A stretch of 64,000 bases of DNA, taken from positions 28,581 to 92,580 of the forward strand of contig CADCWO010000194.1 of assembly GCA_902806435.1 (NCBI GenBank), in the 5' to 3' direction. The notes beneath the pieces were generated by a model that saw only the letters and a program-made list of their open reading frames with translations, had not been told where the DNA came from and did no database searches. Positions 36,264-45,621 of the stretch are shown here, piece after piece; the first letter of the stretch is position 1; every line of letters starts with the position of its first letter. The position numbers and the translations under genes are program-made. The DNA comes from an uncultured Synechococcales cyanobacterium. GTDB taxonomy: Bacteria > Cyanobacteriota > Cyanobacteriia > Thermosynechococcales > Thermosynechococcaceae.

Positions 36264-36806
36264 GAACTGGAGTGTCTACAAAAGCTAGTACTCGCTCCCA
36301 CATTCTAGTAGCCAAAATTAGCAACTTACCTGCCACTTCAAAGTTAATTTAAGATTTAAGGGCAGCAGTGATAAGTTTGACGAGTACTTCTGCGGCTCTA
36401 GCATCATTAATTCTGGAGCAATACCCATGAAAAAGACTAGTGATAGATCCCTTTGCCTAGTTTGCCAAAGTAGACGCAGCCTCTATCGTGGTAGAGGATA
36501 GTACTATATGTTGAGATTGCTTGTTATCACCCTCAACAATGTGCTGAGAGATGTCTGAAAGGGTACTTAGTTTCTCAGCAGATCCCTTCAAGATCGTGCA
36601 GGAGCTAGCTTACTTAGCCTAGCTTTGCACCGGTGCAGCTATAGAATTTGAATCTTTGGTAGGTTCTGCTGCCGAGCTGCAAGATTATGCGACCGACAAC
36701 GACTGTTGTCTTTTTGAAGCGTTTGATCCCTGTCTATCAAAGAGGTTCAAGAAGCACTAGAACGTGCAAAGCTAATCTAGCAATTCATGCTCAAGAAAAT
36801 GAAGTC
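36264..36806. other. Long intergenic stretch with several small inverted repeats
   Basis: 543 bases with no gene I can support. It has the stem CCTCTA/TAGAGG (36480-36497), a longer GCTGAGA/TCTCAGC arm pair (36542-36578) and the 12-base palindrome TGCACCGGTGCA (36626-36637). A 54-codon open frame (36687-36851) overlaps the end of the next gene and shows no family resemblance. It may be an eroded gene or a regulatory region. Confidence 0.4.
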
Positions 36807-37016
36807 TTAAAAGATGGCATGTATCCTGACTTCCCACTGACAGGCGATTAATGCGTGACGGCCCACTGTTGCCTGGGGTAGAATCAGACTTTGCGGAGCA
36901 GGCACCATTTCACCTCGGAAGTCTAGTAACTGAACCAGGGTGAGATAGGCAATGCCTAAAATCAGGGCGATCGCGCCTGTAATGATCGCAACAATTTTTG
37001 AGCGGTCTAGGTTCAT
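36807..37016 (-). CDS. Small membrane protein of the MCE operon
   Basis: 69 residues with one transmembrane helix (IVAIITGAIALILGIAYLTL), a short basic N-terminus and a C-terminal tail of about 30 residues. It follows the MCE gene by nine bases on the same strand, so it is probably translated from the same mRNA. Function unknown. Confidence 0.7.
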   Translation of the reverse strand: MNLDRSKIVAIITGAIALILGIAYLTLVQLLDFRGEMVPAPQSLILPQATVGRHALIACQWEVRIHAIF

Positions 37017-37025
37017 ACTTTTGCT

Positions 37026-38267
37026 CTACTTCGGAGCACTAGAGGATTGAAACTCTGCCAGACGCTTCAGGTCTACTTGCACCGGTGGCACAGTTGTAGG
37101 CAGGGTCTCCGCGGTTTGCACTTGTTGTTCTAACTCTTGAGTTGAGGAGACTAAATTACTTAAGCCATTAATTAAGTTCCGTAGCTTTATCCGCAGAGTT
37201 GGATCTCCCGTCAGCTCGTTCAAATCCGTGGTAATTTTCTGTGTGTTCTGAAACGTAACACGAGCTGAGTCTAGGGTCTGCTGCAACACTAGCAAATTCG
37301 CCGGGCTGTTGACTGCCGCTGTCAAGTCCCGCAAGTTGGCTGAGGCTTGGACAGCATTGGCAGTCAAGACTTCCAAGCTTTGGATCAACTGTCCTTGGCT
37401 AATTCGGTTCAAAGCAGGAGTAAGGCTGCGGGTAGTGGTACGCAGTTCGCGGCTGGTTTGGCTCAAGTCATTTAAGGTTGTCACCAAGGTCCCGCGATTG
37501 GTTTGCACTAAACTACTCACTTGGTCGGCGGCACCGCCAACCCGATTGGCTGCCTGCCCTAGCCGGCCTTCTAGACGGGTGATCGAGCCGCCGCTCCGGC
37601 TGGCTAACCTGTCGACTTGATTGGCAGCACGGCTAACAGAGTTAAGAGCCGTAGAAAATCCAGCTAGTTCGCGCTGAGTTTGTCTAGACAAGCGATCTAC
37701 GCTCGCCGCCGCGATCGCTGTGTTGCTGGCGGCGCGGTTAACATTGGCAATCAGCTTTGGATCACCTAAGACTTCCGCCAACTGCACCGTCGCCCGGATC
37801 AGCTCATCATAGCTCACTCCAATCTGACCACGTAGGGTATCGCCATCACAAATAATTAATTCTCGGTCGCACTTTGCAAAAGGTCCTAGATCACGCTCAA
37901 GTGCTGCGGGTGGTAGTGACTGACGAGGAATCAAATTTACATAAACCTCGCCGATGAACCCAGACTGACTGGTTTCAGCAATCACATTTCGGGGAATTAG
38001 CAATGTTGCCGGATTGATCTCCGTGGTAACGACAACGCCATTGGGACCAGGGGCAACATCAGTCACCCTACCGACATCAATGCCCCGGAAGCGAACGGGG
38101 TTACCAGTTTGCAACCCTAGTGCATCGTTAAACTCGATGAATACTTTGTAGCTGCGTTTTCCTGGCTGCAACCCTTGCAGCCACAAGATAATTGCACCCA
38201 ATAGACCAATACCCAGCAGGATTAACAAGCCGACCGAGCCTTCTCGAAGCGTTCGCGATCGCATCAA
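37026..38267 (-). CDS. MCE/MlaD-family lipid transport protein (TGD2-like)
   Basis: 413 residues. One N-terminal transmembrane helix (VGLLILLGIGLLGAIILWL), then a single MCE domain (about 38-115, EFNDALGLQTGNPVRFRGID), then a long helical region with repeated Asn/Arg/Ser-rich heptads (RLSRQTQRELAGFSTALNSV) that probably forms the tube or coiled coil. Homologues carry phospholipid between membranes, and TGD2 does so in chloroplasts. It is placed between the ATPase and a small membrane protein. Confidence 0.88.
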   Translation of the reverse strand: MMRSRTLREGSVGLLILLGIGLLGAIILWLQGLQPGKRSYKVFIEFNDALGLQTGNPVRFRGIDVGRVTDVAPGPNGVVVTTEINPATLLIPRNVIAETSQSGFIGEVYVNLIPRQSLPPAALERDLGPFAKCDRELIICDGDTLRGQIGVSYDELIRATVQLAEVLGDPKLIANVNRAASNTAIAAASVDRLSRQTQRELAGFSTALNSVSRAANQVDRLASRSGGSITRLEGRLGQAANRVGGAADQVSSLVQTNRGTLVTTLNDLSQTSRELRTTTRSLTPALNRISQGQLIQSLEVLTANAVQASANLRDLTAAVNSPANLLVLQQTLDSARVTFQNTQKITTDLNELTGDPTLRIKLRNLINGLSNLVSSTQELEQQVQTAETLPTTVPPVQVDLKRLAEFQSSSAPK

Positions 38268-38293
38268 TTTATCTCTCCTCTACTGGGGCCTAA

Positions 38294-39082
38294 TTAGATG
38301 TTATGACCAATGACTTCAATCGGCCCCTCAACATCACCTTTAAAGAACTGGCACACAAAAGGATTATCCGTCGTATCAATCTCTTGGACTTTACCTTGCC
38401 ATTGAACTCTACCTTGATAGAGTAAAACAACCCGCTCAGCGGTGCGGCGAATTGTGCTGTCTTGGTGGGTGACAATCAAGTATGTCTCACAACCCCCAGC
38501 ATGATGCAATTGGCTAATCAAGTCTTCGATCACGGTTGAGGCGATCGGGTCCAGCCCAGCTGTTGGTTCGTCATAAAGTAATAGTTGCGGATTGTCCGTG
38601 ACTTGATCCGGATTTGCCATGATCGCCCGGGCAAAACTTACACGCTTACGCATTCCTCCCGACAACTGGGCTGGATAGAGATCAGCAACGCCTGCTAGAC
38701 CAACCATCTCCAGTTTTTGGACGACCAACTCTCGGATTCGCTTGCGGGGCAGCCGGGAGCGTTGATAAAGCAAAAAACCAACATTTTCATCCACACTCAG
38801 AGAGTCGAATAAAGCTGCCTGCTGGAATACCATACCAATGCGTATTGGGTTATCTTGATCACCGACCAAACCTTGTCGCCGTACACCTCGGATGTAGACT
38901 TCCCCTTGGTCAGGAGCTAGCAATCCGGCAATAATTCGCAGAATTGTTGATTTGCCAGTTCCAGACGGGCCAATAATTGCCACGGCCTCCCCTGAATACA
39001 CCTTTAAATCAATGCCATCTAAAACCACATTGCTGCCAAAGGACTTGTAGATTCCCCTTAATTCAACAAGTGCCTCAGTCAT
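38294..39082 (-). CDS. ABC transporter ATP-binding protein, MlaF/TGD3-like
   Basis: 262 residues. Walker A GPSGTGKST, signature LSGGM, Walker B LLLYDEPTAGLDP and the H-loop (TYLIVTHQD) are complete. It is the first gene of the operon with the MCE protein (26-base gap). The membrane permease (MlaE/TGD1) that should complete the transporter is not in this cluster. Confidence 0.9.
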   Translation of the reverse strand: MTEALVELRGIYKSFGSNVVLDGIDLKVYSGEAVAIIGPSGTGKSTILRIIAGLLAPDQGEVYIRGVRRQGLVGDQDNPIRIGMVFQQAALFDSLSVDENVGFLLYQRSRLPRKRIRELVVQKLEMVGLAGVADLYPAQLSGGMRKRVSFARAIMANPDQVTDNPQLLLYDEPTAGLDPIASTVIEDLISQLHHAGGCETYLIVTHQDSTIRRTAERVVLLYQGRVQWQGKVQEIDTTDNPFVCQFFKGDVEGPIEVIGHNI

Positions 39083-39521
39083 AACCGAGGCACCCCCTGA
39101 AATTGAGATTAAACGCGTGAGAAAGAGAAAGTAAAAACCGGTGCAGCATGGGGATCACTTTTTAGACTTAATTCTCATAATCCAATGAATCTACTAGCTT
39201 CCAATCTAAACATTCTGAAGAAGTTAGACTTGCCCCAGCTTTCGGTCCTCTTAGTGGAATAACTAATATCCTTGACAACTAGTGGCTATAGCCAGTTCAG
39301 GCTTTTATGTCATAAGGCTAGCAAAAACTGCTGTATAGTGAGTCCTCGTAAACTGACGTTTACTTTCTGCATGACCCCAACATAATGATAGGTATCCTGA
39401 TCTATGCATTGGCGGGCTCTATTTTGACAAAAACCTGTGTTGCAAGTTGTTTGGCACCCATCTCCTATAGTTTCAAAAACTGTCGCTTAAAACGTTGTCT
39501 CTTAATCCTCCTCGAGCAGCT
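39083..39521. other. Intergenic stretch between divergent MCE operon and yvcK
   Basis: 439 bases, no supported gene, no clear promoter. TTGACA-like hexamers occur at about 39273 and 39425 but without a -10 box at a suitable distance. Nothing else recognised. Confidence 0.4.
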
Positions 39522-40952
39522 ATGGTTTTCTTCAAACAGTTGCTGTACGCCTTAAAGCATGAGTCTAGCAGCCCAAGGTTTAGCCGCTTAAGTCAGGGGT
39601 TTAAATGGTTGTCTCCGGGGTTATCGGTTAAGCGCTGGTTACTACTGAGCGCGGTGGGAGTAGTTTTAGCCAGCCTGGGCTTGGCAATCTTTGTTAAGCT
39701 GACCCCAATTTTTTATGCGATTGAATTTACCCAAGCGATTGTCCAAAATCTGGCTCGGGTATTTCCTAGCTATATCAGTGGTCCCTTAGTGATGCTGTGT
39801 GGCCTGCTATTTATCTGGTGGGGCCAAGCCCGCACCTTAGGCTCAATTACAGAAGTCTTAATGCCGGAAGGTGATGAAGAGTTGGTTGATGTTTTGCTAG
39901 CCCATCGGCGGCTAAACCGAGGGCCGAAGATTGTAGCGGTTGGTGGTGGCACGGGGTTGTCAACTCTTCTGAGAGGGTTGAAGGAGTACAGCGCTAATAT
40001 CACGGCTATTGTTACCGTCGCAGATGATGGTGGCTCATCTGGACGTTTACGTCGAGAAATTGGGGTATTGCCGCCAGGAGACATTCGTAGTTGCTTAGCT
40101 GCCCTAGCGGATGAAGAAAAACTAATTACAGAGTTGTTTCAGTACCGCTTTCGAGCTGGAGATGGACTAACAGGACATAGTTTTGGCAACCTATTTCTGA
40201 CAGCGATGAGCGATATTACCGGAGATTTAGAGCAGGCGATTGCTGCTAGCTCTAAGGTTTTAGCTATCCGGGGTCAAGTCTTACCCGCTACTCTTAGCGA
40301 TGTCCATCTTTGGGCTGAACTAGGTGATGGTCGTCGGGTTGAGGGCGAATCAAGCATCACCCATGCCAACGGAAAAATTCTGAAAATTGGTTGTACGCCT
40401 GCTAATCCCCCAGCAGTGCCCAAGGCTTTGCAGGCTATTGAAGAGGCCGATTACATTATCTTTGGTCCGGGCAGCCTCTACACTAGTGTGATTCCTAATT
40501 TCTTAGTGCCTGAGATTGTAGCAGCGATCGCCCAAAAGCAAGTGCCCCGGATTTACGTCTGCAATATTATGAGCCAGCCGGGAGAAACTAATGGTTATAC
40601 GGTCTCTGACCATGTACGTGCCATTGACGCAGCCTGCGGGCGGCGAATCTTTGATGCTGTGCTTGTCCAGAAGAAAATGCCTTCTCCAGCCACGCTCGAG
40701 CAGTACGCGCGCCAGGAGTCTTATCCAATTCCAGTTGATCGCGACAATCTGCTGCGCCTTGGTTGCCGCGTGGTATTGGCTAACATCATGGATGAAGATG
40801 AGCAGACTGCACTTGTACGCCATAATTCCCAAAATCTAGCCCGGATCCTACTGCGCTGGTATGCTCGCACCCAAAGTAGCCATTCTGATAAATCTCATTC
40901 ACTGCCGCGATCGCCAAAGACGGGGCAGACGAATGGCAGTAAAGTTAGTTGA
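39522..40952 (+). CDS. YvcK/CofD-like protein (gluconeogenesis factor family)
   Basis: 476 residues from ATG 39522; the frame is open from TTG 39495. The N-terminal 115 residues carry two membrane segments ([33 protein letters not shown]). The YvcK core starts at [20 protein letters not shown] and has [26 protein letters not shown] and GHSFGNLFL. The family binds UDP-N-acetylglucosamine and is linked to cell wall and central carbon control. The membrane anchor is an addition compared with B. subtilis YvcK. Confidence 0.88.
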   Translation: MVFFKQLLYALKHESSSPRFSRLSQGFKWLSPGLSVKRWLLLSAVGVVLASLGLAIFVKLTPIFYAIEFTQAIVQNLARVFPSYISGPLVMLCGLLFIWWGQARTLGSITEVLMPEGDEELVDVLLAHRRLNRGPKIVAVGGGTGLSTLLRGLKEYSANITAIVTVADDGGSSGRLRREIGVLPPGDIRSCLAALADEEKLITELFQYRFRAGDGLTGHSFGNLFLTAMSDITGDLEQAIAASSKVLAIRGQVLPATLSDVHLWAELGDGRRVEGESSITHANGKILKIGCTPANPPAVPKALQAIEEADYIIFGPGSLYTSVIPNFLVPEIVAAIAQKQVPRIYVCNIMSQPGETNGYTVSDHVRAIDAACGRRIFDAVLVQKKMPSPATLEQYARQESYPIPVDRDNLLRLGCRVVLANIMDEDEQTALVRHNSQNLARILLRWYARTQSSHSDKSHSLPRSPKTGQTNGSKVS

Positions 40953-40960
40953 TCCTGCTA

Positions 40961-41602
40961 TTACCTGCAAGCATCAGGCGGAGTAAACAGGCGGTCTAAG
41001 CCTTTCTCTGCCATCTTTAGACTTGTAAGAATCTTGTTAATGACACCTTCATCCATCACAACGGTTGTCTCCTTATAGGGAATAGATTTTTGGGTGGCAA
41101 TTGTCGCTATTAGCTGATCGCTTTCTCTAAGGCGCGACTGTGATATTAACCCCAGGCTAAGCAGGTGCTTTTCATACTGTTCTCGTTGGGATGATTTGTG
41201 AGGAGTGCCTGAGCGCAATGATGTCAAAGCGTCTTGGTAAAAGTAACGCTGGTAAACGGTAGCAGTCCCTGTAGCCATATCTCTAAGCTTTTGTACTTCC
41301 GCCATAGGTAAAGCACCCTTCTTACCTAAAATTGCCCAAAAAGTGCGGTAGGTAATTGGATTTACATACCCCTGTTCCATCGCCTCAGTAAAAATCTTCC
41401 GCAAGCGACTTTTCTCGGCAGGTGAGATAGACTTAGCCCAAACAGCGAGAGTGGTTGTGCGTTTGGGGAGCAACCAATACTTAGCTAAGGTTCGTCGCCC
41501 CACCGGAAGAGTTGCAACCGCAACAACACAGGCGGCAAGCGCCATGAGTAGGATGACAGCCCAGACCAGTGAAAAACCTATACCACTTACACCGGGTGCC
41601 AT
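40961..41602 (-). CDS. Membrane-anchored protein of unknown function
   Basis: 213 residues. One N-terminal transmembrane helix (LVWAVILLMALAACVVAVAT) and a soluble, mostly helical part (YQRYFYQDALTSLRSGTPHK). No catalytic motif. It is convergent with the yvcK-like gene (9 bases) and divergent from tsaE. The family is not recognised. Confidence 0.68.
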   Translation of the reverse strand: MAPGVSGIGFSLVWAVILLMALAACVVAVATLPVGRRTLAKYWLLPKRTTTLAVWAKSISPAEKSRLRKIFTEAMEQGYVNPITYRTFWAILGKKGALPMAEVQKLRDMATGTATVYQRYFYQDALTSLRSGTPHKSSQREQYEKHLLSLGLISQSRLRESDQLIATIATQKSIPYKETTVVMDEGVINKILTSLKMAEKGLDRLFTPPDACR

Positions 41603-41709
41603 TGACTGCTCTCCTGAAAGACGAACACATCTCTACTGGCTCAGTTAGAGAGTTCCCCCTTTCAATAATTAACAGTACAGTAGATTGGGGAATAAATCTT
41701 TTACACTCT

Positions 41710-42198
41710 GTGACCCCAACGCGCTCCTGCCGAATCTTCCTATCCGCTGCCCAGGCAACCCACCATTTAGGGCTTGTTTTGGGGCAATCGCTTGTGGCAG
41801 GGAGTGTGCTCCTACTACAAGGAGAGTTAGGCAGCGGCAAAACCACCTTAGTGCAAGGGTTAGCGGAGAGCCTGGGTATTGCAGAGCCGATTGTCAGCCC
41901 TACCTTTAACTTGATTAATGAGTACTTGACAGGGCGTCTACCCCTATATCACATTGATTTGTACCGCCTGCAGCCGCCAGAAGTTGCAGCATTGTACCCA
42001 GAGATTTACTGGGAAGGAGCCGAAATGCCCTTGGGTATTGTGGCCATCGAGTGGCCAGAGCGCCTCCAGAACTACCCACCCAATTATCTGCAGATTTATC
42101 TAAGCTATCAAACCGACGACGGCCGCCAAGCAGAATTAATCCCTGTCGGCAATTTTAATCTGACCTCTGTGGATCTATATTTTCAGGATCGATTATGA
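41710..42198 (+). CDS. tsaE: tRNA threonylcarbamoyladenosine biosynthesis ATPase TsaE
   Basis: 162 residues from GTG 41710. Walker A is GELGSGKTTLVQG, followed by SPTFNLINEY and the HIDLYRL segment. TsaE works with TsaB/TsaD to make t6A37 in tRNAs reading ANN codons. The frame is open from 41569 but the upstream part overlaps the divergent gene and is not conserved. The stop overlaps the next gene by four bases (ATGA). Confidence 0.9.
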   Translation: MTPTRSCRIFLSAAQATHHLGLVLGQSLVAGSVLLLQGELGSGKTTLVQGLAESLGIAEPIVSPTFNLINEYLTGRLPLYHIDLYRLQPPEVAALYPEIYWEGAEMPLGIVAIEWPERLQNYPPNYLQIYLSYQTDDGRQAELIPVGNFNLTSVDLYFQDRL

Positions 42199-42518
42199 GC
42201 TGGGCTTATTTGTGCTTAGCGATCGCCTTTGAAGTTTCTGGAACAACATGCATGAAACTCTCCCAAGGGTTTACCAGGCTTGGCCCTACCGTAGGAATGG
42301 TCATTTTTTATAGCTTGAGTTTTAGTATGTTGACCCTGGTTCTGAAAAAGATGGAAGTCAGCGTTGCCTATGCCGTCTGGTCCGGCCTCGGAACGTCCTT
42401 GATCGCAATCATTGGAATTGTCTGGTTTCGGGAGCCAGCAACTATCTTGAAATTGTTTTCCTTGGGGTTGATCGTTGCTGGCGTGGTGGGGTTGAACCTG
42501 GGCGGTAGTCACCATTAA
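42195..42518 (+). CDS. Small multidrug resistance (SMR) family transporter
   Basis: 107 residues with four transmembrane helices. The essential membrane glutamate is E14 in AIAFEVSGTTCMKLSQGF, followed by SVAYAVWSGLGTSLIAIIG, the family signature. Substrates of SMR proteins are cationic antiseptics, guanidinium or, in subgroups, lipids. The ATG overlaps the tsaE stop, so it is coupled to tsaE. Confidence 0.88.
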   Translation: MSWAYLCLAIAFEVSGTTCMKLSQGFTRLGPTVGMVIFYSLSFSMLTLVLKKMEVSVAYAVWSGLGTSLIAIIGIVWFREPATILKLFSLGLIVAGVVGLNLGGSHH

Positions 42519-42535
42519 GTTCTAGCTGTACGAGT

Positions 42536-43855
42536 TTACGTTGGAGTCCCCACCGCATCAGCCTCAAATCTCAAGGCACGACCGCGCACATCTGTATATA
42601 GTTTTCCGCGTTCATAGACTACCTGGCTCCCAACAATAGTTAGCACAGGCCAACCTGTCAAGGTCCACCCTTCAAAGGGACTCCAGCCACATTTGGTTAG
42701 CAGTTCCTGTCGCAGTACAGGGCGGTACGTATCCAAATCAACCAGCACTAAATCGGCATCATAACCGGGAGCGATTACCCCTTTATTTAGAATTCCATAG
42801 GCGCGAGCAACAGCCGTAGACATCCACTTAGTAACTTGAGCGATCGTACAGCGTCCCTGCATTGCCTGGGTCAGCATGAGGGGTAGAGAAGTTTCCACCC
42901 CTGGCATCCCAGAAGGGCTTTGGGGATACTCTTGAGCTTTTTCTGCCAGGGTATGGGGGGCGTGATCGGTGGCGATAAAGTCAATTACCCCATCTAGCAA
43001 AGCTTGCCAGAGAACTTCGTTGTCATAGGGAGACCGCAACGGCGGATTCATTTGCGCCAGCGTCCCTAGCGTCTCGTAGGCCTTGGTATTTAGCAATAGA
43101 TGTTGGGGGGTAACTTCCGCGGTCACCCAAGCGGGTTTTTCCTGGCGCAGTAACTCTGCTTCTTCTGCCGTTGATAAGTGGAGAATGTGCAGCCGCCGCT
43201 GGTATTTTCGCGATAGGCGTAGCGCTAGCTGCGTTGCGGACAGGGCAGCTTGATTGTCTTGAATTTGGGAGTGAACGACTGGATTTTTGTTGCCTAAAAA
43301 CTGCTGCCTCCGCTCGGCAATTCGTGCTTGATCTTCAGCGTGGACAGCAATCAGGCGGCTACCTTCAGCAAAAATTGCTTCCAGCGCTGCTTCTTGGTCA
43401 ACCAGTAGCGCTCCCTGCATCGATCCCATAAAAATTTTGATGCCAGGGGTGGGGTTAGCTTGACGTAGATCAGGTAGATTGTCCACGGTAGCCCCAATGA
43501 AAAAGCCATGGTTCACCAAGCATTTTTCAGCAGCGCGGTGCAATTTGTCATTCAAAGCTGCTTGGCTCGTAGTCAAGGGGCGAGTGTTAGGCATTTCCAA
43601 AAAGGATGTCACCCCACCCTTCGCACAGGCGCAACTAGCTGTAAATAAATCTTCTTTGTGCTCTAGTCCTGGCTCCCGAAAATGTACCTGGGGATCAATT
43701 ACTCCTGGTAGCAGTGTTAACCCCGCTGCGTCAATTTCCTGAGCCACGGGGCTAGAGATCTCTGGTGAAACCTGGGTAATCTTGCCTTGCTGGACCTCGA
43801 CATCCCTAACCTCAAGTTCCCCACCCGGCAGGAGTACAAGAGCACGACGGATCAA
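42536..43855 (-). CDS. pyrC: Dihydroorotase-family protein
   Basis: 439 residues, type I dihydroorotase length. The metal-binding start is VIDPQVHFREPG: the usual His-x-His is Gln56-x-His58. The Lys of PGIKIFMGS, His of IAVHAED, His of LHILHLSTAEE and Asp of FIATDHAPH are kept. It should convert carbamoyl aspartate to dihydroorotate in pyrimidine synthesis, but the changed first ligand leaves some doubt. Allantoinase-like relatives are the alternative. Confidence 0.85.
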   Translation of the reverse strand: MIRRALVLLPGGELEVRDVEVQQGKITQVSPEISSPVAQEIDAAGLTLLPGVIDPQVHFREPGLEHKEDLFTASCACAKGGVTSFLEMPNTRPLTTSQAALNDKLHRAAEKCLVNHGFFIGATVDNLPDLRQANPTPGIKIFMGSMQGALLVDQEAALEAIFAEGSRLIAVHAEDQARIAERRQQFLGNKNPVVHSQIQDNQAALSATQLALRLSRKYQRRLHILHLSTAEEAELLRQEKPAWVTAEVTPQHLLLNTKAYETLGTLAQMNPPLRSPYDNEVLWQALLDGVIDFIATDHAPHTLAEKAQEYPQSPSGMPGVETSLPLMLTQAMQGRCTIAQVTKWMSTAVARAYGILNKGVIAPGYDADLVLVDLDTYRPVLRQELLTKCGWSPFEGWTLTGWPVLTIVGSQVVYERGKLYTDVRGRALRFEADAVGTPT

Positions 43856-44069
43856 AAAGTTGTGCCTTCTGAAGAAGGCATAGCTAATTTGAGAACAGCG
43901 GCAAACACTAGAACAAGATTAGTATCTTTTGGCAACAAAGAGTGGCAATTGAAGCTAGGCGCAGCACAGACCTCCTACGTTAGACTGACGAACAAGCCTG
44001 CTTATCTACCTTTAGGAGCAGTACTGCGTAGTTGTACACTAAATGTTATCGGGGAGTGAGGTTAAAACC

Positions 44070-44210
44070 ATGTCATCGGACTTTAATCGTGGAATTATGA
44101 AGTTTGAAGGGGCAGACAGCCCGGTTGCGATCGCAATCTCAGCCGTATTGCTTTTAGGCAGCATTGGCTTCTTGCTTTGGTGGGCAATTCACTCTGCTTA
44201 TGCTCTGTAA
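44070..44210 (+). CDS. Small single-helix membrane protein, possibly photosystem related
   Basis: 46 residues: MSSDFNRGIMKFEGADSP then the helix VAIAISAVLLLGSIGFLLWW and a short tail. The size, the N-terminal soluble segment and the single helix resemble small photosystem-associated proteins of cyanobacteria, but I cannot name it with confidence. Start ATG 44070. Confidence 0.7.
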   Translation: MSSDFNRGIMKFEGADSPVAIAISAVLLLGSIGFLLWWAIHSAYAL

Positions 44211-44242
44211 ATTAAACGCAATCTAATCAAGCTATTGAAATT

Positions 44243-44611
44243 ATGGTAGAACGTCCGATTAAAAAGTCTGAGCGTCAAGCGGCTACCACGACCGAGGTTC
44301 AGCAGGCTTCTGGAACCGCTCAAGGCATTGAAGGTGTCCGAGAGACTAACGCAGCGCCAGAGCAACGAAGCACAACCCCGCGGCCATCGAAAGATCGACC
44401 AGCTAAAGATAAAGATAAAGACCAAAGAAAGGGTAGAAAAGGCCAACAAAAGGATGAGGGCGCTAGACCGCCTTTAAATCCCGCCTTGATGCGGGGGCCA
44501 AAGCCAACGAAACCTAAGCCTCCCGTAATTGAGGCAGCGTCTGAGGAGCAGGAGGCGACCGCTGAGGAGCCTCTGACGCAAACTGAGCCAGAGGATACAC
44601 CTGAAAGTTAG
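44243..44611 (+). CDS. Disordered charged protein, unknown function
   Basis: 122 residues, very rich in Lys, Glu, Pro, Thr and Gln. There is a Lys/Asp block (DRPAKDKDKDQRKGRKGQQ) followed by a Pro-rich segment ALMRGPKPTKPKPP and an acidic C-terminus (EEQEATAEEPLTQTEPEDTP). No hydrophobic core, so probably intrinsically disordered. It lies 32 bases after the 46-residue protein on the same strand. Confidence 0.65.
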   Translation: MVERPIKKSERQAATTTEVQQASGTAQGIEGVRETNAAPEQRSTTPRPSKDRPAKDKDKDQRKGRKGQQKDEGARPPLNPALMRGPKPTKPKPPVIEAASEEQEATAEEPLTQTEPEDTPES

Positions 44612-44691
44612 AAGGATCAGTTCGGGGATCACGGGATGAACGTGCCTTACTGTGGAGAGAGATCTCAGCTTTTCTAATTACTGGCCTAGCT

Positions 44692-45615
44692 ATGCTGCCT
44701 GTCATTTACTCCGACCAGTTTTTGGCCCATGACACGGGGCCTTATCATCCCGAAAGTCCCCAGCGCTTAAAAGCGATTGTTCAAGCTTTGAAAGCTGCTT
44801 CCTGGGCCGATCAGTTGGAGTGGAGATTACCGACCCCCATTGACCAGCGGGATCTAGTGACGCAACTCCTACAGGTTCATGATTCCCGGTACATTAAGGC
44901 CCTGGAACACCTAGCCAATCGCGGTGGGGGCTATATTGACTCTGATACTCCTATTTCTGCCCAGAGCTACGACGTTGCTTTGTTAGCTGTCAGCGCCTGG
45001 TTAGATGGTGTGGATCAAGTTCTAGCAACCAATAATCCAGCCTTTGTGCTGGCCCGTCCGCCAGGGCATCATGCTCTTTCCGAGAGCGGTATGGGGTTTT
45101 GCCTGTTCTCGAATGCGGCGATTGCTGCTCATTATTCCTTACAGCAGCCCCATGTGAAGCGTGTAGCAATTTTAGATTGGGATGTACATCACGGCAATGG
45201 TACCCAAGCAGTTGTGGAATCTCATCCGCAAATTGCTTACTGCTCAATTCATCAAGGAAACTTCTACCCAGGTACAGGAGCCGCGGATGAACAGGGTACC
45301 TATGGCAATGTTTTAAACCTACCAATGGCGGCTGGTAGTACTTGCGCAGATTACGAACCGCTGTTCCAATCCCAAGTGATCCCTTTTTTATCGCAATTTC
45401 GGCCGGACTTACTGATTGTTAGTGCTGGATATGATGCGAACCGGGATGATCCCTTAGCTGCGATCGCTCTGCAACCCCAAGACTATGGACTCTTCACAGA
45501 TTACTGTCTTCAGTTAACTCATCGGATTGTGTTTGGGCTGGAGGGAGGATACGATTTACCAAGCTTGGCTCAGTCAGTGCAAGCAACTCTAGAACGCTGC
45601 CTGACTCAGCGTTAA
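44692..45615 (+). CDS. Histone deacetylase-like amidohydrolase
   Basis: 307 residues of the arginase/deacetylase fold. Zinc ligands lie in DWDVHHGNGTQ and SAGYDANRDDP, the catalytic His pair in ARPPGHHAL, and the substrate Gly region in LEGGYD. The family includes acetoin-utilisation AcuC and acetylpolyamine amidohydrolases. The substrate in cyanobacteria is not settled. It might remove acetyl groups from proteins or polyamines. Confidence 0.9.
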   Translation: MLPVIYSDQFLAHDTGPYHPESPQRLKAIVQALKAASWADQLEWRLPTPIDQRDLVTQLLQVHDSRYIKALEHLANRGGGYIDSDTPISAQSYDVALLAVSAWLDGVDQVLATNNPAFVLARPPGHHALSESGMGFCLFSNAAIAAHYSLQQPHVKRVAILDWDVHHGNGTQAVVESHPQIAYCSIHQGNFYPGTGAADEQGTYGNVLNLPMAAGSTCADYEPLFQSQVIPFLSQFRPDLLIVSAGYDANRDDPLAAIALQPQDYGLFTDYCLQLTHRIVFGLEGGYDLPSLAQSVQATLERCLTQR

Positions 45616-45621
45616 ATTGCT

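Noticed and set aside
43787..44059. 90-codon open frame on the plus strand before the 46-residue protein
   Set aside because: It starts inside the dihydroorotase gene on the other strand and shows no recognisable composition or ribosome binding site.
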